Below, piece after piece: positions 16,652 through 26,000 of a DNA stretch of 64,000 nt. Every line of letters begins with the position of its first letter. Within the stretch, counting starts at the first letter, position 1. The translations under genes and the position numbers were made by a program. The notes under the pieces are model-generated. The model had not been told where the DNA came from, ran no database searches, and saw only the letters and a program-made list of their open reading frames with translations. This stretch comes from Ignavibacteria bacterium UBA2360 (GTDB taxonomy: Bacteria > Bacteroidota > Ignavibacteria > Tepidaquicellales > OLB5), in assembly GCA_002344125.1 (NCBI GenBank), contig DDTQ01000013.1, positions 79,392 to 143,391 of the forward strand. Direction: 5' to 3'.

Positions 16652-19279
16652 TTATTTTACAAGTACCAATTTTTTTATGTCTGAAAACTCGCCGGCGTTT
16701 AATTTATATATATAAACCCCTGAAGCTAAGTTGGAACCGTTAAACTCAACAGTGTGGAATCCTGCGGTTATATTTCCGTCCACAAGTATTGATACTTCCT
16801 TACCCGCCAGGTCATAAACTTTTAATGTTACTTTAGCGTCTTTCGGCAGCTGAAAATCAATTTTTGAAACCGGGTTTGAAGGATTTGGATAGTTCTGCGA
16901 AACTTCAAACTTTACCGGTTTTCCTATTACAACATCGCCGTTGTTCTGCGGTGTGAAGTATTCAAAATTACCATTGAAATCAACCTGTTTGATCCTGTAC
17001 CTGAATGAACCATCGTTTAGCTTTCTGTCTGTGTAAATATATTCAACAGGGTGCTGGGTGCTGCCGGCTCCGCCGATAAATGCGATTTTTTCCCATGCTG
17101 TAAATGAACCGGTGCTTTCATCCTTTTTGCTGCGTTCCACTTCAAAGCCTTTGTTGTTTATTTCCATAGATGTAGCCCAGTTAAGTACAGCATCCCTTTT
17201 CATGGCTGTAACTGTAAAAGATAACAATGTAACAGGCAGCGGATTTCCGTTGGATGCTCCGATTGAAAAAGTATTCCCGTTCCCGTTTGAACCGCCAAGA
17301 TCGCTGATGCTTAAACTTGACCTGTTAACTTGTGGTTTATCTGTTGAACCTGTGGCGCTGATGAACGAACCGCCTGATTTTCCGTTATTCTTTACAATTG
17401 TAAGTCCGCTCAGGTCTGTAACGCCCTCTAATCCTTCTGCTTCTATCTTTATTGATACAGTTCTTGAGCCCAGGCTCCAGTTATTGCTCTGAGTTACATA
17501 CCAGTTCATATTGCTTCTTTTGTCTATCGTAAGTGAGCCGTCTGAAAAAGGTGTAATAGCGGTTGAACCCGGCAGATCATTATGCGAAACTGAGATCATT
17601 CCCCCTGAATTGATTGAACTGTTTGAAAATGCGATTGAGATTCCTCTTCCGTTTGAGCCTGCTCCCATCGGGAAGGCGTAATTATATGTTGTGGGTAAAG
17701 AACTGCTGCCAAACCATCTTTTAAGTGAGCCGGTTCCTGTCATATAACCTGAAGTATAGCTCAGCGTGCCGGGTTCTGATGTGCCGGAACCGATCGTGAA
17801 ATTGTTGTTATTCAGCGCGATATTTCCGCCCTTCATTGTCAATACATTACCCGAACCGCTTGAAAGAAATATATTCGAGCTTCCTCCTGTTTCAGAGAGC
17901 TCAACTCCGTTTGCATTCAATACCGTAAAACTGTTCAGCTGCAGATCTATACCGTTCATTCTTATTACCTGTGAACCTCTGCCATTGATAACCAGTTCAC
18001 AAAGATTTGATGCGCTGCTTGTGAAAGCCGCGGATGAACTGAATGTGAAATTGCCTCCAACCTGAAGCTTGAATTTTTCCGAACCGTTAACATTCAGCCT
18101 GGTGTTTATCACTTCAAGATCTTTTTTAATCAATACATCCGGTGAATTTATGCTGAAATGGTACGTATGTAAACCCCCTGAATTAAGTTTAACGTTTTCG
18201 TAGGTCACTTCCGCGGGCAGGTTTGCCAGGGAAGCGTTGAAATTGAATTCCAGAAATGAACCCGGATACATAGTCCCGAAAACCGGGAGACTTGAAGTTG
18301 ACTGGCTGATATTGAGCTTTGAACCGCCCCTTATATCAACTACTGCGTTCAGCTGGGCACTGTTTACCGTATTAAAAACTACGTTTGATGAAGTACTTCC
18401 TATTATAACCTTTGAATACATGCCGCTCACGTTCCACATTTCAGTGAAGTTGATTGCGGATGGTTTCGTTATATTGAAATATTGATAATCTGCGCTGAAA
18501 CTGGCTGGTGATGAGCCGGTTCCATCCGGGTTGGATTTCCAGTTTGAAAGCGATGTGAAATTACCAGTGCCTTTGTAATAATAATATGCCGCTTTACCGT
18601 TTTCAGATACCTCTACATCATCAATTGCGAACCCGGGAAAATTTCCTGTGCCCGTAATTTCTCTTGTTACCCATCTGAGCTGCACTACCGGTTTGTTATC
18701 ACACTCCGAGGGCAGGAATATTGAATAATTTTCCCTGTTCTGCTCTGATGTTGTTGTGCCCGTTTGTGAGGTTGTGTTGTTTATATATACCCTTGAATTT
18801 ATTGATTTGAATTCTCCGCTTGTACCAATGCGGTACTGAACTTCAACGCCGTTTATTCTGGTACTGCCTGATCCGTTGTAAGGATTCCTGATTGTCATTA
18901 TGCCGTAATCAACAACTATGTTTGAACTGCCGGTTGTTTTAACAGAAAGTACCAGCGAGTAGTCTCCATCCGCCGCATTTAAGAATCCGATCTTTCCGTT
19001 ATAATTGTACACGCCCTTTGTTGTGCTTGATGCGTAGCCTCTCGAAGTGAGTGAGGCGTTTGTTGATGGGGCTGATATATTGTAATCGGTGCCCGAAAGG
19101 CTTGCGAGCTTCCAGCCCTGCCATCCTGAAGGATATGTTGTTGAGTTATGGCTCAGCGAAGAAAAATCTGAGTAATAGGGTATTTCCTGAGCAGTTGGAT
19201 TTGTTTGAGCCTCTGCTGTTGATAAATGGATTGAAAGTGTAAGAAGTACGAGTAATGCTAAGATGTTTCTGTATTTCAT
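16652..19279 (-). CDS. Large secreted protein with FnIII-like module and T9SS sorting domain (875 aa)
   Basis: Residues 1-24 are a signal peptide (LALLVLLTLSIHLSTAEAQ). Residues about 30-235 resemble an N-terminal beta-sandwich (IPYYSDFSSLSHNSTTYPSGWQ..., ending GFAIDDVEVSENG), seen in many Bacteroidota surface proteins. Residues about 240-680 are glycine- and serine-rich strand repeats (TMKGGNIALNNNNFTIGSG) that probably form a beta-helix. An FnIII-like module (LPVTLLSFTVTAMKRDAVLN, NNKGFEVER, YRIKQVDFNGNFEYF) and a T9SS type A sorting domain follow (NYPNPSNPVSKIDF, SGVYIYKLNAGEF, ending KLVLVK). Its role is unknown. The promoter candidate is at 19356-19387. Confidence 0.87.
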   Translation of the reverse strand: MKYRNILALLVLLTLSIHLSTAEAQTNPTAQEIPYYSDFSSLSHNSTTYPSGWQGWKLASLSGTDYNISAPSTNASLTSRGYASSTTKGVYNYNGKIGFLNAADGDYSLVLSVKTTGSSNIVVDYGIMTIRNPYNGSGSTRINGVEVQYRIGTSGEFKSINSRVYINNTTSQTGTTTSEQNRENYSIFLPSECDNKPVVQLRWVTREITGTGNFPGFAIDDVEVSENGKAAYYYYKGTGNFTSLSNWKSNPDGTGSSPASFSADYQYFNITKPSAINFTEMWNVSGMYSKVIIGSTSSNVVFNTVNSAQLNAVVDIRGGSKLNISQSTSSLPVFGTMYPGSFLEFNFNASLANLPAEVTYENVKLNSGGLHTYHFSINSPDVLIKKDLEVINTRLNVNGSEKFKLQVGGNFTFSSSAAFTSSASNLCELVINGRGSQVIRMNGIDLQLNSFTVLNANGVELSETGGSSNIFLSSGSGNVLTMKGGNIALNNNNFTIGSGTSEPGTLSYTSGYMTGTGSLKRWFGSSSLPTTYNYAFPMGAGSNGRGISIAFSNSSINSGGMISVSHNDLPGSTAITPFSDGSLTIDKRSNMNWYVTQSNNWSLGSRTVSIKIEAEGLEGVTDLSGLTIVKNNGKSGGSFISATGSTDKPQVNRSSLSISDLGGSNGNGNTFSIGASNGNPLPVTLLSFTVTAMKRDAVLNWATSMEINNKGFEVERSKKDESTGSFTAWEKIAFIGGAGSTQHPVEYIYTDRKLNDGSFRYRIKQVDFNGNFEYFTPQNNGDVVIGKPVKFEVSQNYPNPSNPVSKIDFQLPKDAKVTLKVYDLAGKEVSILVDGNITAGFHTVEFNGSNLASGVYIYKLNAGEFSDIKKLVLVK

Positions 19280-19355
19280 TTAATAGGTTTCTGTAGATAG
19301 ATTAAGTTATTAATAATCTTTCTGCTGTTTTCCCTACTAAATGTTTGATGATGTA

Positions 19356-19387
19356 CAAAAATAGCTTGTTAACCGCAACTAATTCAA
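19356..19387 (-). promoter_or_regulatory. Promoter candidate for the 16652-19279 gene
   Basis: On the minus strand, TTG (19387-19385), 21-nt spacer, TATTTTTG (19363-19356). The region from here to the start codon is very similar to that upstream of the gene at 7785. Confidence 0.55.
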
Positions 19388-19512
19388 TCGTGTGGGTAAG
19401 GAGTTTGATAATTACACTCCAAACTGATTTGATAATACTTTCACGGGGTACTCTTATTAAAATAAACAGCTAACCTTTTTTGGGTAGATTTTTGGGAGTG
19501 CTGGAAACTAAG

Positions 19513-20169
19513 CTATGGATAAACAGAGATATATGATTTCGTCATATAGAGGAATCTTTCTTTGATTATTCTTGCATCGGGGAAGTATGTTCTAAGCTCA
19601 TTGAACTTCAGCAGTTTATTCATGCTCAAAAGCTCTTCAGCTTCCTCGCGGCTGCCGCATTTTTTGAACCATCCCATATTGAAGCTTCTGAGCATAAGGA
19701 TTTTTATAGCTTTGGGTAAGAACTGAAAGCAGGGAAATAAAAAATGCGGCTCAAAAGGGAAGTAATAGTTTGGGGTTTGCACGAAATACTTTTTGCCTGT
19801 CCGGATAATTTCGGCCGCCATTTGTTTCCGCCCGGCCTCAAAAGGAATATGTTCTATCACAGAATTTGAAAACACAACATCAAATTTCTTATCACCAAAT
19901 TGCGAAAGATCCCGGGCATCACCATGAACGAATGTTAAGTTTTCTTTTGTGTGGGTTTGATGTACATCTATGTTTAAAACGGTTATCTGATAATTTTCGT
20001 TGGCGTAGAATCCCATTTGCACCCAGAAATTTTCAGTTCCGCCAATATCCAGTATCCTTATGGGCAGCGTGTCATTTCGTATAAGTTCAGTAAAGTAACG
20101 AAATCTCTCTTTCCTGAATTTATTCGCTGCCGATTTTGGTGAAGTATTATCAAGTATTTTTTTGAACAA
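19513..20169 (-). CDS. Class I SAM-dependent methyltransferase (218 aa)
   Basis: A Rossmann-fold methyltransferase of the Methyltransf_11/25 type. Motif I is present in a variant form near residue 42 (ILDIGGTENFW). The acidic end of strand 2 is VLNIDVHQ, motif II is VHGDARDL, and the post-motif is FDVVFSNSVIEHI, typical of small-molecule or lipid/sugar methyltransferases. The C-terminal part (FVQTPNYYFPFEPHFLFP) resembles methyltransferases found in glycan clusters. It lies downstream of the large glycan/sortase operon, separated from it by 201 nt with two composite palindromic repeats. It may be a glycan methyltransferase, but the substrate cannot be read from the sequence. Confidence 0.88.
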   Translation of the reverse strand: MFKKILDNTSPKSAANKFRKERFRYFTELIRNDTLPIRILDIGGTENFWVQMGFYANENYQITVLNIDVHQTHTKENLTFVHGDARDLSQFGDKKFDVVFSNSVIEHIPFEAGRKQMAAEIIRTGKKYFVQTPNYYFPFEPHFLFPCFQFLPKAIKILMLRSFNMGWFKKCGSREEAEELLSMNKLLKFNELRTYFPDARIIKERFLYMTKSYISVYP

Positions 20170-20194
20170 GATCTTAATATTAAATGTAAGTTTA

Positions 20195-20275
20195 ACCGTA
20201 GTCGAACCCTTTCAGGGTTCGCGCTTTATTGAACCTTAACTCTTTACCGAGCCCTAAAAGCACTCGATTACTGTT
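20195..20275. repeat. Composite palindromic (BIME-like) repeat, copy 1
   Basis: About 80 bp with the order GTAGTCGAACCC-TTTCA-GGGTTCG hairpin, about 27-nt linker, then a second hairpin (CGAGCCCTAAAAGCACTCG) in opposite orientation ending TCGATTAC. The outer ends GTAGTCGA and TCGATTAC pair almost perfectly. The next copy begins 9 nt later. Confidence 0.8.
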
Positions 20276-20283
20276 CTCACACA

Positions 20284-20364
20284 CCCGTAGTCGAACCCTT
20301 TCAGGGTTCGCACTTCATTAAGCCCTTACTTTTTACCGAGCCCTAAAAGGACTCGACTACGAAG
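20284..20364. repeat. Composite palindromic (BIME-like) repeat, copy 2
   Basis: A second copy with the same arrangement: GTAGTCGAACCC-TTTCA-GGGTTCG, linker, CGAGCCCTAAAAGGACTCG, ending TCGACTAC, which pairs perfectly with the GTAGTCGA at the left end. The linker differs at several positions from copy 1 while the arms are kept. It ends 7 nt before the stop codon of the gene at 20371 and may also limit its transcription. Confidence 0.8.
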
Positions 20365-20370
20365 ATCCTT

Positions 20371-23058
20371 TTACTTCACTACAACCATCTTCTTAATATC
20401 CCTATAACTACCTGATTCTAAGCGGTAAAAATATACTCCGCTGGCGTAATTTGCGGCATTCCATTTAACGCTGTATTTGCCCGGTCTTAATTCAGCATCT
20501 GCCAATACTGCGATTACCCTGCCCGTGAGATCATATATCGTGAGTTTTGTATTACCTCCCGGGGTACCTGCGGGAATATCAAAATTTATCGATGTTACAG
20601 GATTAAACGGGTTCGGGAAGTTATCATACAGCCTGAATGACTGAGGAACGACCTCACTTATCGGTTCAATACCAATTATCTGAGTTGTAAAACGCCATGT
20701 CACTGACCACGGACCAAAGCCGCCAACGTTATATCCGCGCACGCGCCAGAAGTACACCGAGCTTCCCGAGAGTAATCCTGAAGGAACAACGAACTGCGAT
20801 GGAGTTATAGTACTATCAAGCAGTGTGGTATTGAACAATGAATCATTTGATATGAGCAATTTATAACCGGATGTACCGAAGACATCATTCCAGTCCAGGG
20901 AAAGATTTAGCGGCTGATTTATCGCGCCGTTTGGCGGTGAAAGTAATGTTGGCGCGGCTACCGGAGGTGATATCACTGTGTGGAAATCCCAAACCTCTGA
21001 ATAAATACCCGTACCTGCCGAATTGCTTGCATTCACCCGCCAGAAATATCTCGTGTTGTTGCTCAGTATTCCGCCCGGTACATTGTATTGCGAAAATGTG
21101 AGTCCGGCGGCGTTTATAAGTGTTGTGCCAAAAGTTGAATCTGTGGAAAGCTGCACCCTGAATGAAGCCGCGTATTGGACGCTGTCCCAATTAAGCGTGG
21201 GTGTTGTAGATATCTCAGTTGCCCCGTCAACAGGTTCAACAAGCTGCGGAGCAGCCGGCGGTATGAGAAGTGTCATGAACCTGAATGGTTCCGCCCATGG
21301 ACCCGTACCTATTGGATTAGTTGTCCTCACCCGCCAAAAATAGGTCTGTACATTTGTAAGCAGTCCGCTCCTTACAACTACCTGTGATGTGTTAAAGCCG
21401 CTTGTATCCCATAATGTTGTGCCGAATGTGGAATCCTGTGAAACCTGCACCTGGTATGATGTAGCGGAAATATCCTCAACCCAGTCCAGCAGGGGAGTCA
21501 GACTAACGCCTGTGGCGTTATCAGCCGGCAGCAGAAGTCCGGGAGCCGCGGGCATCCCCAATACAGTTGTAAAATTATGCTTTGCTGACCATTCACCGGT
21601 ACCGGCAATGTTTGTCGCGCTTACGCGCCAGTAATACCTGAAATTATTCTGCAATTGCGGACTTGTCAAATTCAGAAAAGATTGCGTTATCCCTGAAATA
21701 AATACTGCCGGAATTGAGAAGGAAGTATCCAATGATGCCTGCAATGTATATGAATCAGCCGGCGAAGTACTGTCCCAATCAAACAGGGGAGTCAGCGATA
21801 CATTTGAGGCGCCATTTAGAGGCAGTAACAACCCGGGCGCATTTGGTATCGCTACTATTGTCCTGAAACGATAACTGTAAGACCATGGCCCTGTACCACC
21901 TTCGCTTTCTCCTCTCACGCGCCAGAAATATTGAGTGTTGTTGGCAAGCCTGCCGGGTGCAATATTCATGTTGCTGTTTACTAAGTCTGCTGAATCAAGT
22001 ACAGGTGTGGAGTACGCGGAATCTTCATCGATCTGTACCCGGTAAGTTTTAGCTGTGGTTAAAGAATCCCAATCAAGTAATCCGGTGAGGCTTACATTAA
22101 CAGCGCCGTTTACCGGCGCGGTCAAAACCGGCATTACAGGGATCTGAAATCCACCGTTTGTTGTAAACAGAATATTGCCGTTTGAGCCTGCTATGAACCC
22201 GGTTTGTATATTTACAAAACTAACTCCATTGAAGTTCTGGCTTGTCAGCCCGCTTTCCTGTACGTTCCAGCTTTGCCCACCGTTGGTTGTTCTTATTATC
22301 GAATTCCCGTGAGCCGAGCCTGTTCCTGTATTTGCATTCAGAAAGCTAAGGTTTGTGATCCTGCCGGAAATATTTGAATTCTGAGTTACCCAGTTCGTTC
22401 CGCCGTTAGTTGTTTTAATTATCTTTCCGCCTTCACCTGAAACATAAACAAGGTCTTCAGTAATTACTGCCAGACCGAAAAGCAGATCAGTTATGCCCGT
22501 ACCAACTATGCTCCAGTTATCCCCTCCATCTGTTGTTTTAAGCAATACTCCGTCGTAACCGGTAATGTAACCGGTGTTGGCGTTCGCAAATCTTATATTG
22601 TTTAAGAACTGAGTTGTACCTGTGGTTTTCAAGTTCCAGTTAGTTCCGCCATTTGTGGTTTTTGCAAGAACTCCGCTGCCGGCACAGGCGAATCCCGTAT
22701 TTACGTCAATGAAATACAGCCCCCGGTAAAGTCCCCCCGGCGGTGCCTGGTAAACCCAGCTTGTTCCGGCATTTGTTGTTTTAACCAGCACGCCGTTACC
22801 GCATGCAAAACCCGTACTTGTGTTTACGAAAAAGACACCGTATAAATGGTCAGGGGCTATGCTCTGCGATACCCAGTTTAACCCGCCGTTTGTGGTGCGG
22901 ATTATAGTTCCTGAAAGTCCTACTGCTGTGCCGTTATTTTGGTCACTGAAGTGGATGTTATTAAGGTCGCTTGCCGTCCCGCTGGATTGTGGGAACCATT
23001 GCGAAACTGCGCCTCCCGTAAATAGAATAAATAAAAATATTGCAATTAGGTTTTTCAA
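20371..23058 (-). CDS. Ycf48-repeat plus five FnIII-like domains, T9SS sorting domain (895 aa)
   Basis: Last gene of the glycan/sortase operon; its start abuts the end of the preceding gene (0 nt). Residues 1-19 are a signal peptide (IAIFLFILFTGGAVSQ). Residues about 25-315 are seven Ycf48-type repeats (TTNGGLNWV, TTNAGTSWV, TTNGGTNWN, TTDGGDNWS). Residues about 320-795 are five ~95-residue FnIII-like repeats, each with P.AP.LL.P..GA, LDW, Q(V/I)..D and Y(F/Y)WRV. The C-terminus is a T9SS type A sorting domain (NFPNPFNPVTSINF, SGVYFYRL, ending MVVVK). It is a long multidomain surface protein. Its place directly after a PorU-like protease suggests a dedicated partner or substrate. Confidence 0.89.
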   Translation of the reverse strand: MKNLIAIFLFILFTGGAVSQWFPQSSGTASDLNNIHFSDQNNGTAVGLSGTIIRTTNGGLNWVSQSIAPDHLYGVFFVNTSTGFACGNGVLVKTTNAGTSWVYQAPPGGLYRGLYFIDVNTGFACAGSGVLAKTTNGGTNWNLKTTGTTQFLNNIRFANANTGYITGYDGVLLKTTDGGDNWSIVGTGITDLLFGLAVITEDLVYVSGEGGKIIKTTNGGTNWVTQNSNISGRITNLSFLNANTGTGSAHGNSIIRTTNGGQSWNVQESGLTSQNFNGVSFVNIQTGFIAGSNGNILFTTNGGFQIPVMPVLTAPVNGAVNVSLTGLLDWDSLTTAKTYRVQIDEDSAYSTPVLDSADLVNSNMNIAPGRLANNTQYFWRVRGESEGGTGPWSYSYRFRTIVAIPNAPGLLLPLNGASNVSLTPLFDWDSTSPADSYTLQASLDTSFSIPAVFISGITQSFLNLTSPQLQNNFRYYWRVSATNIAGTGEWSAKHNFTTVLGMPAAPGLLLPADNATGVSLTPLLDWVEDISATSYQVQVSQDSTFGTTLWDTSGFNTSQVVVRSGLLTNVQTYFWRVRTTNPIGTGPWAEPFRFMTLLIPPAAPQLVEPVDGATEISTTPTLNWDSVQYAASFRVQLSTDSTFGTTLINAAGLTFSQYNVPGGILSNNTRYFWRVNASNSAGTGIYSEVWDFHTVISPPVAAPTLLSPPNGAINQPLNLSLDWNDVFGTSGYKLLISNDSLFNTTLLDSTITPSQFVVPSGLLSGSSVYFWRVRGYNVGGFGPWSVTWRFTTQIIGIEPISEVVPQSFRLYDNFPNPFNPVTSINFDIPAGTPGGNTKLTIYDLTGRVIAVLADAELRPGKYSVKWNAANYASGVYFYRLESGSYRDIKKMVVVK

Positions 23059-26000
23059 TTATCTTAATATGGCTAATTTCTGGATGGATGTTTCGGTTTT
23101 GCCGCTGCCTTCAAGTATAAGTTTATACAGGTAAATTCCGTTTGCCATGGTTTCACCATCGCCGTCCTTGCCATCCCAGTAAATATTGTTAAACCCGACC
23201 CTCGCCTGACCCTCGACATTCCTCACTAACCTGCCGGCTACTGTATATATCTTTATTATGCAGGATTGCGGCGCCTCTGAAGCGAAAAGATCAAATGTAA
23301 AATATGTATCACCCTGCATCGGGTTGGGATAGTTGAACAGATTCCGGACGGCAAAATCATAACTGATATAAACATTGTTTACCAGTGTATCCCTGTTGCC
23401 GTCTTTATCCGCGCCGTAATATTGAAGCAAATGAGTTCCCGCAGTAAGTTCAGGTTTGTAAAGAACGCTTGTTTTAAAGCTGCCATCGTTTACAGGTGTG
23501 AAAGTTATTTCCGGATTCTGAACGCCTGATGTGAAATAATTTATCCTTCTGCCATCAAGCCTTATAAATATCCCGGCTGTATCTGCCATGCTGTATTCAA
23601 GCTTGCTCTCATCATAAAACCTGAAAAGTATTTCGGGTCTTGCGGGAATAAGATCGCCGTCAAGTATCTTGTTGCCGTCATAAGTTACATCTATAGCGGG
23701 TCCGGTGGAATCACCCACAATAACAATATCTGTGAATGCGAAATTATTGAACGGATAGTAATCGTTCTGGTTATTAAGCATTGTGACTTCAAAATTGATA
23801 TCAAGCGTATCTATTGTTGATTGCGGATTCTTCAATCCCTGTGTATTTATTGTTACAGTTGAAACATAATTGCTATCAGGCATTAAAGGTGTGTAAACAG
23901 TATCAGTTCTTAGTGTAACCAATCCGTTATAGGCATTGGCTGTCCATTTATACACAATCACCCCCGCAGGTACAAAGCCAATATTATAATTGCGCACGCT
24001 TATATTCACCTGCGCGCCTTCGTTAACAATTGAATCACTCCTTATAAACGAATAATTATCCGGGATGATCTCAGCCGGCGGTGTGTAACTGAAGTACAGT
24101 GAATTGAACTCCGGAGATTCAATTCCGCTCAATGTGTCAATTTCTATGTTGGCCCTCAGATCAAGATCAGGGTAGATGTAGCTGCTAACCGTATCAAGAG
24201 CGGTGTAAGTGTTTGAACTTAATCCCGAATACAGTGGAACAGCATTGCCAAATACATCAACACCCGTTACATCAAAGTTTACTGATGAGCCGCCCGGCAG
24301 CAACCTGTTCCAGGAAAAATACTTCCAGCGGTGCGCGGGTCCTATTGAAAGATCAATGGTGCCCAGTGTATTTAAAACCACCGGATTCAAATTCGCAAAT
24401 GAAGGTGTCCACACAGAATTTGAACCAAATCTGTGAAATTGTTCTGAGGTATTTAACGAAGCTGCGCCAAGGTACCCGATAAATGCGTAAGAATCAAATT
24501 GATCAAACCGGGTCACTGAATCTATTAGCTGGCTGCCAAACTCTTTTATCTTATTCTTTGCGGTTTGTCTCAAACTGTCAGAAATTGGAACAAAAGAAGC
24601 TACTCCTATCAATACATAATGTGTAGTATCAAATGTATTCATGAAGTTTAATACTGAATCAGATGACTGCGGACTGGACATCCTGAAATTCCTGAATTCA
24701 ACTATTCCGCCTGTGAGTTTCCGGGCCTTTACAATATTTAGTCCTGTATTTTGCCCGCCATCTGCGTATAGTGAGGATTGGTTTACAATAAAAAAAGATG
24801 CTTCATTACCATTGCTTCCGTATGATTTTACCTCCAGTATTCCCGGCTGACTATTAAGCTTGAATCCGCTGCCCGTGTAGTAAAGCCCTGAGTATGAATT
24901 GGCAGGGAATTGACCAATCAATCTTGGATAAAGGGTTACAATTGAATCACTGTTAATTGTTTTTGCGCCTGCTAAGCTTACAGTTGGATTGTAAACAAAC
25001 TTGTTCGTTTCTGACCATCCGGCTGAGTCACCGTTGATCAATGAATTCGTGCGCCAGTAATACACTATGTTTGAATCTGCCAAAGGAATCCTGTATTTCA
25101 CCTTATTGGCTACACCGCTGATATTTGAATTGGAATAATTCAGAAGTGGATTCATAAATGCCGCAGATGTATCAACCTGCAATATCACTTTTACATTTGT
25201 GTTTCTCAGATCAACCTGCGGATTCAGACCAACAAACTCAACTGAATCCTGCGGCACAACTGAATTATTTATCGGCTTAAGCGGTGTGTAGGAAATATTC
25301 CTCAAAGGAAGCGGTATTACTATAACATTGTTTGAAGGGTCCTCACCCGGATACTGGTTATTATAATCCAGCGTTGCACGCAATGAATAATTTCCGATTG
25401 TATCTATACTGAAAGTATATGAAAGCGTATCGAAGTATTTAAAACTGTTAATTGTAGTGTCGCGGAAACTGAAAGTATTTCCGTTCTTGAGGATCTCAAA
25501 TCTGACCTTGCAGTTCGGTGCAAAAAGCCCGTAGTTTTTCGGGAAAATTGTCCATGTAACAGTCTCTCCAACCAGGGGGTATTGGTCTGTTATCCTGTAA
25601 TCTGTTTGCCCTATCACAAACTCAGGCCCTTCGGGCAAGAGGAGCTTTGAAGCGGGATCCCCCAGCAGGTTGTAGCTGTTTATCATGTTGCGCACCTGGA
25701 AATTTCCGGAATCCTGCGTCATCCTGTTATTGGCGTTTTGAACCAGTGAACCTAATCGCCTTATCGTATCCTGTGCCAACCCGATGAAAATATATTTGTT
25801 CAGTTCATTTCCCGCACCTGAAAATGACCACCCGGATGAACCAAGGAAACCAAGTGCCCCGCGATTTGGCGCATAGATGAACTTTTCACCGAAGCCGCGA
25901 AGGTTGGGTTCGGAATTTTTACCCGTGAAACAAGTCATACTTAACACAAGCGGAAGCCGGCTGCCGTTATTAAGCGTAAAGGGATCTTCAAGACCAAGTT

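Noticed and set aside
20195..20364. CRISPR-like array
   Set aside because: Only two units, each itself palindromic with two hairpins, and no regular unique spacers or cas genes.
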